This document shows positions 36,936 through 45,193 of a stretch of DNA of 64,000 nt, in pieces (the stretch's first letter is position 1; each line of letters opens with the position of its first letter). The stretch covers positions 995,304-1,059,303 of the forward strand of contig NZ_JAODWD010000001.1 of the NCBI RefSeq assembly GCF_025345615.1. Reading direction: 5' to 3'. The position numbers and the translations under genes were made by a program. The notes beneath the pieces were generated by a model, which worked only from the letters and a program-made list of their open reading frames with translations, had not been told where the DNA came from and searched no databases. The DNA is from Mycobacterium deserti (lineage in GTDB: Bacteria > Actinomycetota > Actinomycetes > Mycobacteriales > Mycobacteriaceae).

Positions 36936-37795
36936 TGCCGATCAATCTCGACGAGGCGCTCGGCGCGGAGCTTCCCCCCGCCGAGTTCTCTTGGACCAGC
37001 AGCGATATCCAGCTCTATCACCTCGGGCTCGGCGCGGGTTCGGATCCGATGAGCGAGCGCGAGTTGCGCTACCTGACCGACGGCAGCCCGCAGGTGCTTC
37101 CGACGTTCGGCAACGTCGCACAGAGCTTTCACCTGACCGAACCGCCTTCTGTGCAGTTCCCCGGCATCGACATCGAGCTGTCCAGGGTGCTGCACGCCAG
37201 CGAGGCCGTGTCGGTGCCGGGACCGATCCCGCCGTCCGGCACTGGACGCGCGGTCACCCGGTTCACCGACATCTGGGACAAGGGCAAGGCCGCGGTGATC
37301 TGGTCGGAGACGACCGTCACCGCCCTCGACGGGACCCCGCTGTGGACACAGAAGCGGTCGATTTTTGCTCGCGGCGAAGGAGGATTCGGTGGAGAGCGCG
37401 GCCCGTCGACCTCCTCCGAGCCGCCGCAACGGGCCCCGGATTACGAGCTGTCCATACCGGTCTCACCGCAGCAAGCGCTGCTGTACCGCATGTGCGGAGA
37501 CCGAAACCCCCTGCACTCCGACCCCGAATTCGCCTCGGCTGCAGGCTTTCCAAAGCCGATCCTGCATGGGTTGTGCACCTACGGCATGACGTGCAAGGCG
37601 ATGGTAGACACACTGCTCGACGGCGACGCCGCGCGCGTCGGGAGCTACGGCGCCCGGTTCGCAGGAATCGTGTTCCCCGGCGAAACCTTGAAAGCCAGTA
37701 TTTGGAAAGAGGGCGAGGGCTTCCTCGCGGTGGTCACGGCGCCCGAGCGAGAAGACGCCGTCGCGCTCGCCGGTGTCGAACTGGTCCCGGCCTAG
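36935..37795 (+). CDS. hsd4B: MaoC-like 2-enoyl-CoA hydratase (Rv3538/Hsd4B-like)
   Basis: A 286-residue double hot-dog protein. The C-terminal half carries the hydratase-2 signature YRMCGDRNPLHSDPEFASAAGF with the catalytic Asp and His near residues 189-194. The N-terminal half is the catalytically silent hot dog. It hydrates an (enoyl)-CoA intermediate of the side chain. It is coupled to kstD and ends where the second accessory island begins; in M. tuberculosis PPE63 (Rv3539) comes next. Confidence 0.88.
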   Translation: MPINLDEALGAELPPAEFSWTSSDIQLYHLGLGAGSDPMSERELRYLTDGSPQVLPTFGNVAQSFHLTEPPSVQFPGIDIELSRVLHASEAVSVPGPIPPSGTGRAVTRFTDIWDKGKAAVIWSETTVTALDGTPLWTQKRSIFARGEGGFGGERGPSTSSEPPQRAPDYELSIPVSPQQALLYRMCGDRNPLHSDPEFASAAGFPKPILHGLCTYGMTCKAMVDTLLDGDAARVGSYGARFAGIVFPGETLKASIWKEGEGFLAVVTAPEREDAVALAGVELVPA

Positions 37796-38088
37796 CAGAC
37801 ATCGAACGGCGTGATGCCGGTGAAGTTGGGCGGAAGTCCCGACCCCACCTGCATACCGCCTTCCCGGCCATCGCGGCGTTCACCATTGGCCGACGCTTGC
37901 CGCGCCTGCACGACCGCAGGCCAGTAGGCCGCGGCAATGTCTGCCCACCCGATCGGCCGGCTGCCCGTGGGCTTCCGAGGGACACTGCTCGCGCGGGCGG
38001 CCGCGTCGCGCGCATCCGATTCGGTATCCGGGGCTGTTTGGCGCGTCGGAGTGAACCGCGAACCACGGCGGCGCAGATAGACCGTCAT
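37792..38088 (-). CDS. Small hypothetical protein
   Basis: A possible 98-residue gene, convergent with hsd4B and overlapping its stop by 4 bp. It starts MTVYLRRRGSRFTPTRQT and ends GLPPNFTGITPFDVC. It is basic at the N-terminus, has WADIAAAYWPAVVQARQAS as a likely helix and a lone C-terminal cysteine. I do not recognise it. The other frames here are less protein-like, but the gene is unproven. Confidence 0.4.
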   Translation of the reverse strand: MTVYLRRRGSRFTPTRQTAPDTESDARDAAARASSVPRKPTGSRPIGWADIAAAYWPAVVQARQASANGERRDGREGGMQVGSGLPPNFTGITPFDVC

Positions 38089-38653
38089 CCTGTCCCCCTC
38101 CCCGAGACGTTGCGCTGTAGTCGACCGGTGATGCGCGCGACGTTATCAATTGCAACTACTTATCACAAGCAAAGTTTAGAGCCTTGAGAAAACCATAAGA
38201 TTGTGCAGATTAGCCCTCGTGCGCACCGCAAACTCTACTATTGGTCTTGGCTGCTCAGAAGGCATCGCTCCGAGCCACACCGCATGTCCACTGAACGGTG
38301 GACGCTTTCACACTTGTGTAGTGTAGTAGCAGTTTCAGCAACGCCCCTCAACTGCGCCTAGGGCTCGCTTCAGCCCCTTGCGCAAAAGGGAACTCCTCGT
38401 GCGACTCAGCTAATTCGAGAGCTGTTGATAATTCTGCGCGATTCTTATATTCGGGGGGCGAGGGCGCCCTTCGCCGCTCGTGCGTCGAAGAACGCCGGAT
38501 CGCAGCCGAGTGACCCGACGCCGTCAGGACGACAAACAGCGCTGGTTCGAAACACGCCCTCATCTGGGTGAATAACCGGACTCAGCAAACCATACCCCGT
38601 AGAATGGCCGCATCCGGTGTGTCGGTCGACCAGTCGACGATGGCAGCTTCCAC
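38089..38653. other. Gene-free AT-richer stretch before the kinase gene
   Basis: About 565 bp without a convincing gene. The part from about 38150 to 38450 is clearly richer in A+T than the flanks. A hairpin with GTCCAC (38286-38291) and GTGGAC (38298-38303) is the only structured element I can point to. It probably holds the promoter of the two-component genes and marks the island edge. Confidence 0.5.
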
Positions 38654-40987
38654 ATGAGCGACTATCCGAATAACGAAGATGAAGTGCGACCTCCGCGTCG
38701 CTCGGATTCACCTGGCATGGCCGGGAGCACCTTCGGGCCGGTTCCCACCCTCGGGCCCAGAGCAAACCGGTTGGCGCTGCTCTGCAGACACGCGACGAAC
38801 GCCCTGGCGGCCGGCATCGGCCTAACAGCTCCGACGTCGCGGGCAACGACGACAGGCATGGTGTTACTCGCCGCGCTGGCCGGGTGGGCGCTCTACCGAC
38901 TGGCAACCCGATCGCTTCGAAGTGTCTTCACCGTCATCGACTGCATGTTCGTGGTCGCGGTGTGCGCGGCAGCACCGGTAATGAGCGCGGAGGTCGCGGC
39001 CTTCCCCCTCGCGAACGTTCAAACAGCGGTGCTCAGTGCAACCGTCATCGGTTTTGCCGTCGCACTGCCCGTCGTCGCTTCCGTTCCCATGGCCGCACTC
39101 ATGCTGGGCGCCTACGGGTGGGGTATGGCAGCGGTCGTCGGCTGGAAGAACGTTCCCACCTCGATATCGCTGCACTATGTGTCGCTGGCGGCGGTGATGG
39201 GCGTCCTACTTCGGCTGACGCTCCTTCGCGTCGAGGCCGCAGCCAAGCGCGCGCGCGACGACTACCTGGCGGCCGATGACTTGCGCGCACGCGTTGCCGC
39301 GGCCACGCGCCAATACGAAGTCGAACAGTTCGCCTTGCTTCACGACACCGCCGCGTCGACGCTTCTCCTGGTCGCCGACGGTACGGCGATCCCACCGAGC
39401 AAGCTCGCCGCTCAGGCCCAGAGCGCCCTCGCGGTCCTCGACGGCCACCGGTCGGCCCCGTCCGGACACCTGATCGATGTGGTTGCCTCGGTGCGCGAAA
39501 TCGCCCGCGGGGCAAGGACGCCGGTCCAATTCCGGGGTTCTTCCGAGCTGTGGCTGGATGGCGAGGTTTGCCGCGCAGTCCAAGCGGCAGCCAGAGAAGT
39601 CCTCAACAATGTCGACCGCCACGCCGACGCCACCCGCGTGTGGGTCGACTTCTCTGATCACCGACTTGCGATCACCGACGACGGCAGGGGGCTCGGCCCG
39701 CACTGGCGCGTGGGTCGGGGCATCTTTGACTCGATCGTCGGACGGATGAACAGAGTCGGCGGCAATGCCGCCATCAGATCGGATCCCGGAGGCGGAACAA
39801 CGGTAGAACTCGTATGGCCGCACACGCTTCACCACACGCTCGCGCCGGACGCCGTCACGGATGCAGACCGGCTCGTCGCCCGAGTCCGGCGAGGCTACGG
39901 TCTGGCGTTGGTCGGCTGGGCACTGCTCGTGACGGCGCTGTCCGTGCCTGCTCTGGGAACCAACGGGCACACAATGACTCAGCTCGCTCTCGTCCTCGCC
40001 GCCGTCATGGGATGCCTCGCCGCGCTGCCGCTCTTGTACGGTCGCTTCGGCGCGCTGCGCTGGCTCGGAATCGGGCTGTTGATCGGTACTGCCGTCCTGC
40101 AGCCCGTGTTGTTGCCGGCAGAGGCGGTCTGCACGTCCGCACAATGGTCTCTGTGGGTGGCGGGCTGGGGCTTGCCCGCTCTGCTGCTCGGATTGCGCCT
40201 GGCCGTTGCATTTTCAATTCTCGCCGCGTTCTGCGCGGGCGCCTGCGCATCAACCATGATTCGCGCGTCGTCCGACGCCACGGTGGGCGAGCTGGGCCTT
40301 TTATACGCATCACTCGGTGTACTGCTGGTCGCAACTCAGTTCGCAGACAGGATATTCGCCGATGCCGTCGCGCAAACACACGCCCGCACGCAGGCCCACC
40401 TCGATCTGCTGGCCCGGCAGCGGGCCGCCGCCGCAGCGCACGGCGACTTCAGAAGGCGCATCATCGAAGTCCGCCGACGCGTCGAACCACTGCTCGAGGA
40501 ACTGAGTCGTGGAGCGCCCATCGACGAGAGGCTGCGAAGGTCAGCGCGGATGGAGTCGCAACGCATCAGAACGTTTCTTGATCTGCGCTCGCCGCGCGAA
40601 CACGACCTGGTGCGCGCCTTGCGACCGGCCATGGACGCCGCAATCCAACGCAACGTCGATATCACAGTGCATGTTCAATCGGGCGTGCCTGATCTCGACG
40701 GCGCGGCCATCGAATCGCTTGCCGCACAGATCGCAGGCATCGTCGAAAAATGCACATCGACGGCCCGGGTCGTGTTGACCTGTGCGGACGAGGAAGTCAT
40801 GGTCAGCGTTGTCTGTCGCGGCTTTATCGGCGACGTCTGCGCGGGCACAACGGACGGTCGATTGGAGGTCGTGAAGCGCGACGACACAACGTGGATCACC
40901 ATTCGGCGAGACATTCCACCGACATCTCATGATGGATCCTTCGACGATGCATGCGACGCAACGCATTTCAGTAGCACTAATCGATGA
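38654..40987 (+). CDS. Sensor histidine kinase with two tandem membrane-kinase modules
   Basis: A 777-residue protein. Module 1 has membrane helices at about residues 65-190, a NarL-type dimerisation site FALLHDTAAST with His230, and a HATPase domain (EVLNNVDRHADATRVWVDF, TDDGRGLG at 342-348). Module 2 repeats the plan: membrane helices at about 412-565, a coiled-coil (AHLDLLARQRAAAAAHGDFRRRIIEVRRRVEPLLEEL), and a C-terminal region without recognisable N or G boxes and without an HDxxxS site, so it is degenerate. It overlaps the response-regulator gene. The signal is unknown. Confidence 0.8.
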   Translation: MSDYPNNEDEVRPPRRSDSPGMAGSTFGPVPTLGPRANRLALLCRHATNALAAGIGLTAPTSRATTTGMVLLAALAGWALYRLATRSLRSVFTVIDCMFVVAVCAAAPVMSAEVAAFPLANVQTAVLSATVIGFAVALPVVASVPMAALMLGAYGWGMAAVVGWKNVPTSISLHYVSLAAVMGVLLRLTLLRVEAAAKRARDDYLAADDLRARVAAATRQYEVEQFALLHDTAASTLLLVADGTAIPPSKLAAQAQSALAVLDGHRSAPSGHLIDVVASVREIARGARTPVQFRGSSELWLDGEVCRAVQAAAREVLNNVDRHADATRVWVDFSDHRLAITDDGRGLGPHWRVGRGIFDSIVGRMNRVGGNAAIRSDPGGGTTVELVWPHTLHHTLAPDAVTDADRLVARVRRGYGLALVGWALLVTALSVPALGTNGHTMTQLALVLAAVMGCLAALPLLYGRFGALRWLGIGLLIGTAVLQPVLLPAEAVCTSAQWSLWVAGWGLPALLLGLRLAVAFSILAAFCAGACASTMIRASSDATVGELGLLYASLGVLLVATQFADRIFADAVAQTHARTQAHLDLLARQRAAAAAHGDFRRRIIEVRRRVEPLLEELSRGAPIDERLRRSARMESQRIRTFLDLRSPREHDLVRALRPAMDAAIQRNVDITVHVQSGVPDLDGAAIESLAAQIAGIVEKCTSTARVVLTCADEEVMVSVVCRGFIGDVCAGTTDGRLEVVKRDDTTWITIRRDIPPTSHDGSFDDACDATHFSSTNR

Positions 40988-41612
40988 CCACGAAGTAATT
41001 CACGCGGGTATCGCGGTCTGGCTGAGGCAGGCCGACGGATACATCGGACTCGTGGGCTGCTACGTGTCAATCGAGGATTACCTGCGCGAGCACCCGCCCG
41101 GCTCCCACGGTGTCGACGTCGTGGTCGTCGACCTCGAGTTGAGCAGCAGGCATCTCGACTTCGACCATCTCGACGCCTTGGTGGGAGTCGGTCCGCGCAT
41201 AGTTGTGTTCTCGCACATAGAAACGGACGAAATCATCCTCAGGTGCCTCGACCTCGGCGCTGCTAGCTATGTGGCCAAGTCCGAAGGCAGGAACCACTTG
41301 GCCAACGCCATTGTGGCCGCCCGGTCGGATGTGCCGTATGTGGCACCACGGATGGCCGGTGCGATGGTCCGAGACCGCAGAGTCGGCCGTCCCAGCCTTC
41401 CGCCGCGCGAACGGGAAGTTCTGATCGCATGGTTTCAAGCTGACAGCAAGGAACTCGTGGCCGACAAACTGCGCATTGCTCCGTCCACCGTCGCAACGCA
41501 TCTGCAACGCGTCCGTGCCAAGTACGCGGCAGTGGGGCGCCCCGCGAAGACCAAGGCCGCGCTGGTGGCGCGTGCCCTGCAGGACGGCATCATCAACGTC
41601 GACGATCTATAG
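40947..41612 (+). CDS. NarL/LuxR-family response regulator
   Basis: Taken from the ATG that gives MHATQRISVALIDDHEVIHAG; an ATG 18 bp upstream is also possible. The receiver domain has the acidic pair DD (ALIDDHE), phospho-acceptor Asp in VVVVDLELS, and the Lys in YVAKSEG. The C-terminal LuxR HTH is LPPREREVLIAWFQADSKELVADKLRIAPSTVATHLQRVRAKYAAVGR. It overlaps the kinase gene by about 40 bp, so they form one pair. The secreted DUF1942 protein encoded next is a candidate target. Confidence 0.88.
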   Translation: MHATQRISVALIDDHEVIHAGIAVWLRQADGYIGLVGCYVSIEDYLREHPPGSHGVDVVVVDLELSSRHLDFDHLDALVGVGPRIVVFSHIETDEIILRCLDLGAASYVAKSEGRNHLANAIVAARSDVPYVAPRMAGAMVRDRRVGRPSLPPREREVLIAWFQADSKELVADKLRIAPSTVATHLQRVRAKYAAVGRPAKTKAALVARALQDGIINVDDL

Positions 41613-41778
41613 CGGCGCCGCCGCGGCAATGAAGTCGGCCGAATGATTATTGCGTGATGACCAATTGCGCAGTTCACGGCGACGAGTCGACCGGTTCCCG
41701 GAAATTGGCGTCCAACAGCGTCGTTACTTCCTGATAACTTCCTTAGGGAAAGAACCATCGACTCGGGAGTGCACCACC

Positions 41779-42669
41779 TTGAAGAAGATGAGCAAGATGA
41801 CGGGGGCTGCGACTTTCGCTGCTGCTGGCGCGATCGGATTGATGGGCGCCCCGCTGGCGGCCGCGGAAGCCGGTGCCGCGGGGGTGACCACCCAGAACAT
41901 CGGGTCCGCCGGAAAGCTGGTTGACGGGAACGTCATTCAGGAGTGGACGGTCAGCGACCTCAAGCCCAGTTCGGACGTCATTCCGCACCCGGTCAGCGGA
42001 ACCTTGTGGGAAGCCACGGCCACCGATCAGGCGGTCCAGGGCAGTGTCACCCCGATTGTGTCGAACTTCAATGCCCGCGCTGAGAACGGCCAGACGTACC
42101 GGGTCCTATTCGGTGCCGCCACTCCGCAGGGCGTCAACCCGGCCACCATCGCGCAGGGTGCCAAGACCACCGGCAAGGTCTACTTCGACGTCACCGGAGA
42201 AAAACCCGACAGCATCGTATACAACGCCGGTGGCAGGGATCTTCTCGTGTGGGAGCAGGCGGCCCCTTCGGCGTCGCAGTCCTCTCCCGCTAGGTCCTAC
42301 CCGTCGACCCGATACCCGGCTCAAAGCCCGGCGAGCGCTGCACCCGCGGAGACTCCTGCGGCCGCAGAAGCCGCACCTGAGGCGCCGGGCGCGCCTCCCG
42401 CGGCGGACGGCACCGAGCTTCCGCTTCCCGCGGGCAGCCAGGGCACGCCACTTCCCGCGGGCAGCCAGGGCACGCCACTTCCGGCGGGCAGCCAGGGCAC
42501 GCCACTTCCCGCGGGCAGCCAGGGCACCCCGCTTCCCCCGGGTGCGCCGGGTGAAGTTCCGGCAAGCACCGAAGGCACACCGCTGCCTGCAGGCACCAGC
42601 CAGGGCACGCCTCTTCCCGAGGGCGGCGAGCAGGTGCAGACGCCGTCGACGTACCTGCCGACGCCCTGA
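41779..42669 (+). CDS. Secreted DUF1942 (MPT63-like) protein with Pro-rich repeat tail
   Basis: A 296-residue protein with a signal peptide (MSKMTGAATFAAAGAIGLMGAPLAAAEA) and an MPT63-like immunoglobulin-fold domain (IGSAGKLVDGNVIQEWTVSDLKPSSDVIPHPVSGTLWEATATD to GGRDLLVWE, about residues 36-165). A tail of about 130 residues rich in Pro and Ala follows. It contains four copies of a nine-residue unit LPAGSQGTP, encoded by 27-bp direct repeats. TTG 41779 is preceded by GGGAG; ATG 41788 is the alternative. DUF1942 proteins are secreted mycobacterial antigens of unknown job; the repeat tail is not part of MPT63. Confidence 0.82.
   Translation: MKKMSKMTGAATFAAAGAIGLMGAPLAAAEAGAAGVTTQNIGSAGKLVDGNVIQEWTVSDLKPSSDVIPHPVSGTLWEATATDQAVQGSVTPIVSNFNARAENGQTYRVLFGAATPQGVNPATIAQGAKTTGKVYFDVTGEKPDSIVYNAGGRDLLVWEQAAPSASQSSPARSYPSTRYPAQSPASAAPAETPAAAEAAPEAPGAPPAADGTELPLPAGSQGTPLPAGSQGTPLPAGSQGTPLPAGSQGTPLPPGAPGEVPASTEGTPLPAGTSQGTPLPEGGEQVQTPSTYLPTP
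42424..42531. repeat. Four 27-bp direct repeats in the DUF1942 gene
   Basis: Four consecutive 27-bp units starting CTTCCCGCGGGCAGCCAGGG at 42424, 42451, 42478 and 42505, differing at only a few bases. They encode LPAGSQGTP. The near identity suggests recent expansion and likely length variation between strains. Confidence 0.95.
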
Positions 42670-42691
42670 GATAGTTCGGCAGGCTGAGCTG

Positions 42692-43510
42692 TTACGAGTG
42701 GGATGCCCACCAGGCGTACAGCTCCGGGAAGGTCGGTCCCGACGGACCTGCGCGGGCCACGGTGACCACCAGTCGGGCGTCATCGGTCCAGGCCACCGTT
42801 GGGCGACCTTCCTGCAGGCCGCAGAACAGCGTGCCTGCCACCTTCTGTGGCGTGGCGTTGCGGCGCCATGGCCCCGGTGACTGAATGTTGCCCGGGCAGT
42901 TGACGCGTTGCGCACCCTGCATGACGTCGTTGAGCGCGGCATCGAGTGCGGCCTTATCCGGAGCCAGTGCGAACGTCGCCGATTCAGGACCGCCCGTGTC
43001 GGTATTCGCGTCGCAATCCACCTGTGCGACAGCATCGTTGGACACATCAGCGGGTTCACACGCGTCGGGCGAGTAGCCCAGAGGCAGCATCCGAAGAAGT
43101 CGTTGTTCGTCAGCATTCGGGGTTGGTGGGCCCTGCGGCGTGGACGTCTCGGGACCGGCGCTGAGCGCTTCGCGATCGTCGGACGAACGCAGGAACAGGA
43201 ACGCCACGCCCGCGACGACGGCCAGGGCCACGATCGCGCCGGCCACGTAGTAGAGGACTTTCGGATCGCGTTGTCGTTGCTTCGGGCGCGGGCTCACCGT
43301 CAACGGCGTATCGAAGCGACCGGCCCACGTGTTCGGGCCCGGATCCGGCCCCCAGTCGTCGGCGGGCCCCGCGCCCCAGCCCGGTGCGGCGGTCGACGCC
43401 GGCGTCTGCACGGGCAACGGACCGGTGTCCGCCTCGTCGGGATCGAGCCCGTAGACGTCGTCCTCCGACACAGATGTCTCCGGCCGATCCGGAGGCGGTG
43501 CAGAACTCAC
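42692..43510 (-). CDS. Single-pass membrane protein with four-cysteine outer domain
   Basis: A 272-residue protein: a Pro/Asp-rich cytoplasmic part (residues 1-85), one transmembrane helix (VLYYVAGAIVALAVVAGVAFLFL, about 86-108), and an outer domain with four cysteines (DACEPAD, VDCDAN, VNCPGN, LFCGLQ) and a C-terminal FPELYAWWASHS. The architecture is that of mycobacterial membrane-anchored sensor-like proteins related to kinase outer domains, but no kinase is present. GTG 43510 start. Convergent with the DUF1942 gene, 22 bp apart. Confidence 0.75.
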   Translation of the reverse strand: MSSAPPPDRPETSVSEDDVYGLDPDEADTGPLPVQTPASTAAPGWGAGPADDWGPDPGPNTWAGRFDTPLTVSPRPKQRQRDPKVLYYVAGAIVALAVVAGVAFLFLRSSDDREALSAGPETSTPQGPPTPNADEQRLLRMLPLGYSPDACEPADVSNDAVAQVDCDANTDTGGPESATFALAPDKAALDAALNDVMQGAQRVNCPGNIQSPGPWRRNATPQKVAGTLFCGLQEGRPTVAWTDDARLVVTVARAGPSGPTFPELYAWWASHS

Positions 43511-43885
43511 GCCATCTGAGAGTAGTCGGCGACGCGCACGATCGTGCGCATGTGTTCGACGAACTCACCCCACTACGGGTGAACCCGCCGCGGGAGTGGT
43601 GGAGGCAGAATTGCATCGCCGGGCCGGCCGTCCCTCTGCGCCGCTGGAGGAGAAGCAGCGATTCAAACAGATCCGCGGCAGGGTCACGTTGACGATGTTG
43701 CGGGACACAAGTCCCAGCCGAGCCGCAGAAGACGTCCGATTCAGACCATCCAGAAGTTGAGGCCGACACTTGCGCTGGTCCCTGTGAGCCGTTGCGCCGC
43801 AACAGTTCTTGCCGACAGTCACGGCAGCCGGCGATGAACGCGCGCCGGCACTCGCTGGCGTGGAATTGGTTGCAGCATCGCGGCT
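43511..43885. other. Gene-poor stretch with possible transposase remnant
   Basis: No intact gene is convincing here. From 43599 on the plus strand a short frame reads VEAELHRRAGRPSAPLEEKQRF, which looks like the N-terminal end of an IS30-type transposase helix-turn-helix region, and then the similarity is lost before a stop near 43760. If correct it is a decayed insertion sequence. I recognised it from memory only, so it needs a search. Confidence 0.25.
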
Positions 43886-44329
43886 TCAACCGGTGCGGCT
43901 TGTGGCCCGCCGGTGTAGCGCGCCCCGGATCCACGACCGTGCCGAGGGACAATGCAGCATGTGTTGATAGATGCGGTGGTGCAGCTCGGGCGCCTCGGCG
44001 GTGAATTGGGCGGCGGACCGTTCACTGCCGTCGGCGCTGAGCGATAGCGCGTCGGTGATGACGAGCGACACCGGCAAAACCTCTCCGCAGCCGCCGGGGC
44101 ACGCGACAGTCAGCATTCCCGGCGGTTCGAGTGCATCGATCGATTCCGGCTGAACCAGCGGATTTGCCGGTTGGCACCGGCCCCGCGCAGCGTGGATCAA
44201 GGCGTCCACTTTTGCCGACGACAGAAGCAGCCGCGGCTGTCCGACCCAGCCGCAGGAGCAGATTGCGTACGCCCTGTGGCGCGGCTCGATTGCCACGACG
44301 ATGTCTTGACCGCCTCGAGAATCCCCCAC
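43886..44329 (-). CDS. Small hypothetical protein with CSCGW motif
   Basis: A likely 147-residue protein. The N-terminal part has IEPRHRAYAICSCGWVG and the middle has VACPGGCGEVLPVSLV, two CxC/CxxxC elements that could bind zinc. The C-terminal part is helical (HHRIYQHMLHCPSARSWIRG). I do not recognise the family. Start GTG 44329 is a best guess. A perfect CRP-type site lies 65 bp upstream, suggesting cAMP control. Confidence 0.6.
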   Translation of the reverse strand: MGDSRGGQDIVVAIEPRHRAYAICSCGWVGQPRLLLSSAKVDALIHAARGRCQPANPLVQPESIDALEPPGMLTVACPGGCGEVLPVSLVITDALSLSADGSERSAAQFTAEAPELHHRIYQHMLHCPSARSWIRGALHRRATSRTG

Positions 44330-44393
44330 TGCCTTGATTCACCGCCCCTCGGTGGAGGCCATTCTTTGACGCCTCCACGCCCCCCGACTCGGC

Positions 44394-44413
44394 TATGTGA
44401 CGCCGGTCACATA
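44394..44413. promoter_or_regulatory. CRP-type (cAMP receptor protein) binding site
   Basis: TATGTGAC-GCCG-GTCACATA: perfect 8-bp arms containing TGTGA-N6-TCACA, the consensus shared by E. coli CRP and mycobacterial Crp (Rv3676). It is 65 bp before the start of the CSCGW protein gene on the minus strand, a usual activator distance. No gene starts close by on the plus strand. Confidence 0.75.
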
Positions 44414-44460
44414 AGGTTATGGTTTGCTGGTTCTGCTGTCAAGCGACCCATCCTCGTATT

Positions 44461-44479
44461 CAATCTCACTTTGAGATTG
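44461..44479. promoter_or_regulatory. Perfect inverted repeat, possible operator
   Basis: CAATCTCA-CTT-TGAGATTG, 8-bp perfect arms with a 3-bp centre, 48 bp beyond the CRP-like site. It has the size of a dimeric repressor operator. No T-run follows, so a terminator is unlikely. The binding protein is unknown. Confidence 0.45.
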
Positions 44480-45193
44480 GCCCTGATCGTGTTTGTGCCG
44501 CTGTTGGATTGCGCATGCTCGCATGTCGCCGTTGCCGCGACATCAGGCATCGCGCAGCCTGGAGATGCGAGGCATCTGCAACTCATTTACGTTGTCCAAC
44601 TCTATATTTAAGGCTTGCAAGGCGGTCGCTCCGTGTCGGACCACCGGGCTGCGAGCATTACCGGAACGATGCACCGATACTGGGTCTGATACGGCTGCCC
44701 GTCCACCCATCTCGGGCCAAATTCGACAGCTCGAGCGACCGCTGAGGGTATCGGCCTCAGTGAGGCGAGCATTGCTAGAAAATCTCCCCAGGGCCGTAAT
44801 GTCCCCTTCAGCTGGGGCGCCTAACGAGGCGAGCAGCGATAGTAGCGGTCATCAAATCGGTCAAACCTGGCCCCGCGGCTCCGAGAGTAATTACTTCCTC
44901 GTGATGGGCGTCTGCCAGGGATGCGGAGGTCCGCCCGCAGGGTGCTTCGCTACCCGCACGCGTCACCAGTGGGTTGGCGTCGAGTGCCGAAATGGTGTGA
45001 ATCTTGTTATGTGCGAACACACTTGACGTAGAGCCGGCACTGACGCTAGCGAGGCGCAATACTTTCACGGCCGCAATATTCGTCATCGACCGACCGCCAA
45101 GTGGGCTGCAAAGCCTCTGGCCACAGGGAACCGATTGGGACGAAGCGACGTCCGGGGTCACCGGTCGCCGCTTCGGCCCAACGCTCCTTTCGA

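Larger units (their letters stand above)
44330..45193. other. Gene-free intergenic region with two strong palindromes
   Basis: About 860 bp with no convincing gene on either strand; the open frames present have atypical composition. The two notable elements are a CRP-like site at 44394-44413 and a perfect 8-bp inverted repeat at 44461-44479, listed separately. Confidence 0.5.

Noticed and set aside
44419..45026. Plus-strand frames downstream of the CRP-like box
   Set aside because: Composition rich in Cys, Arg and Ser, no start with a ribosome site, no family similarity that I can see.
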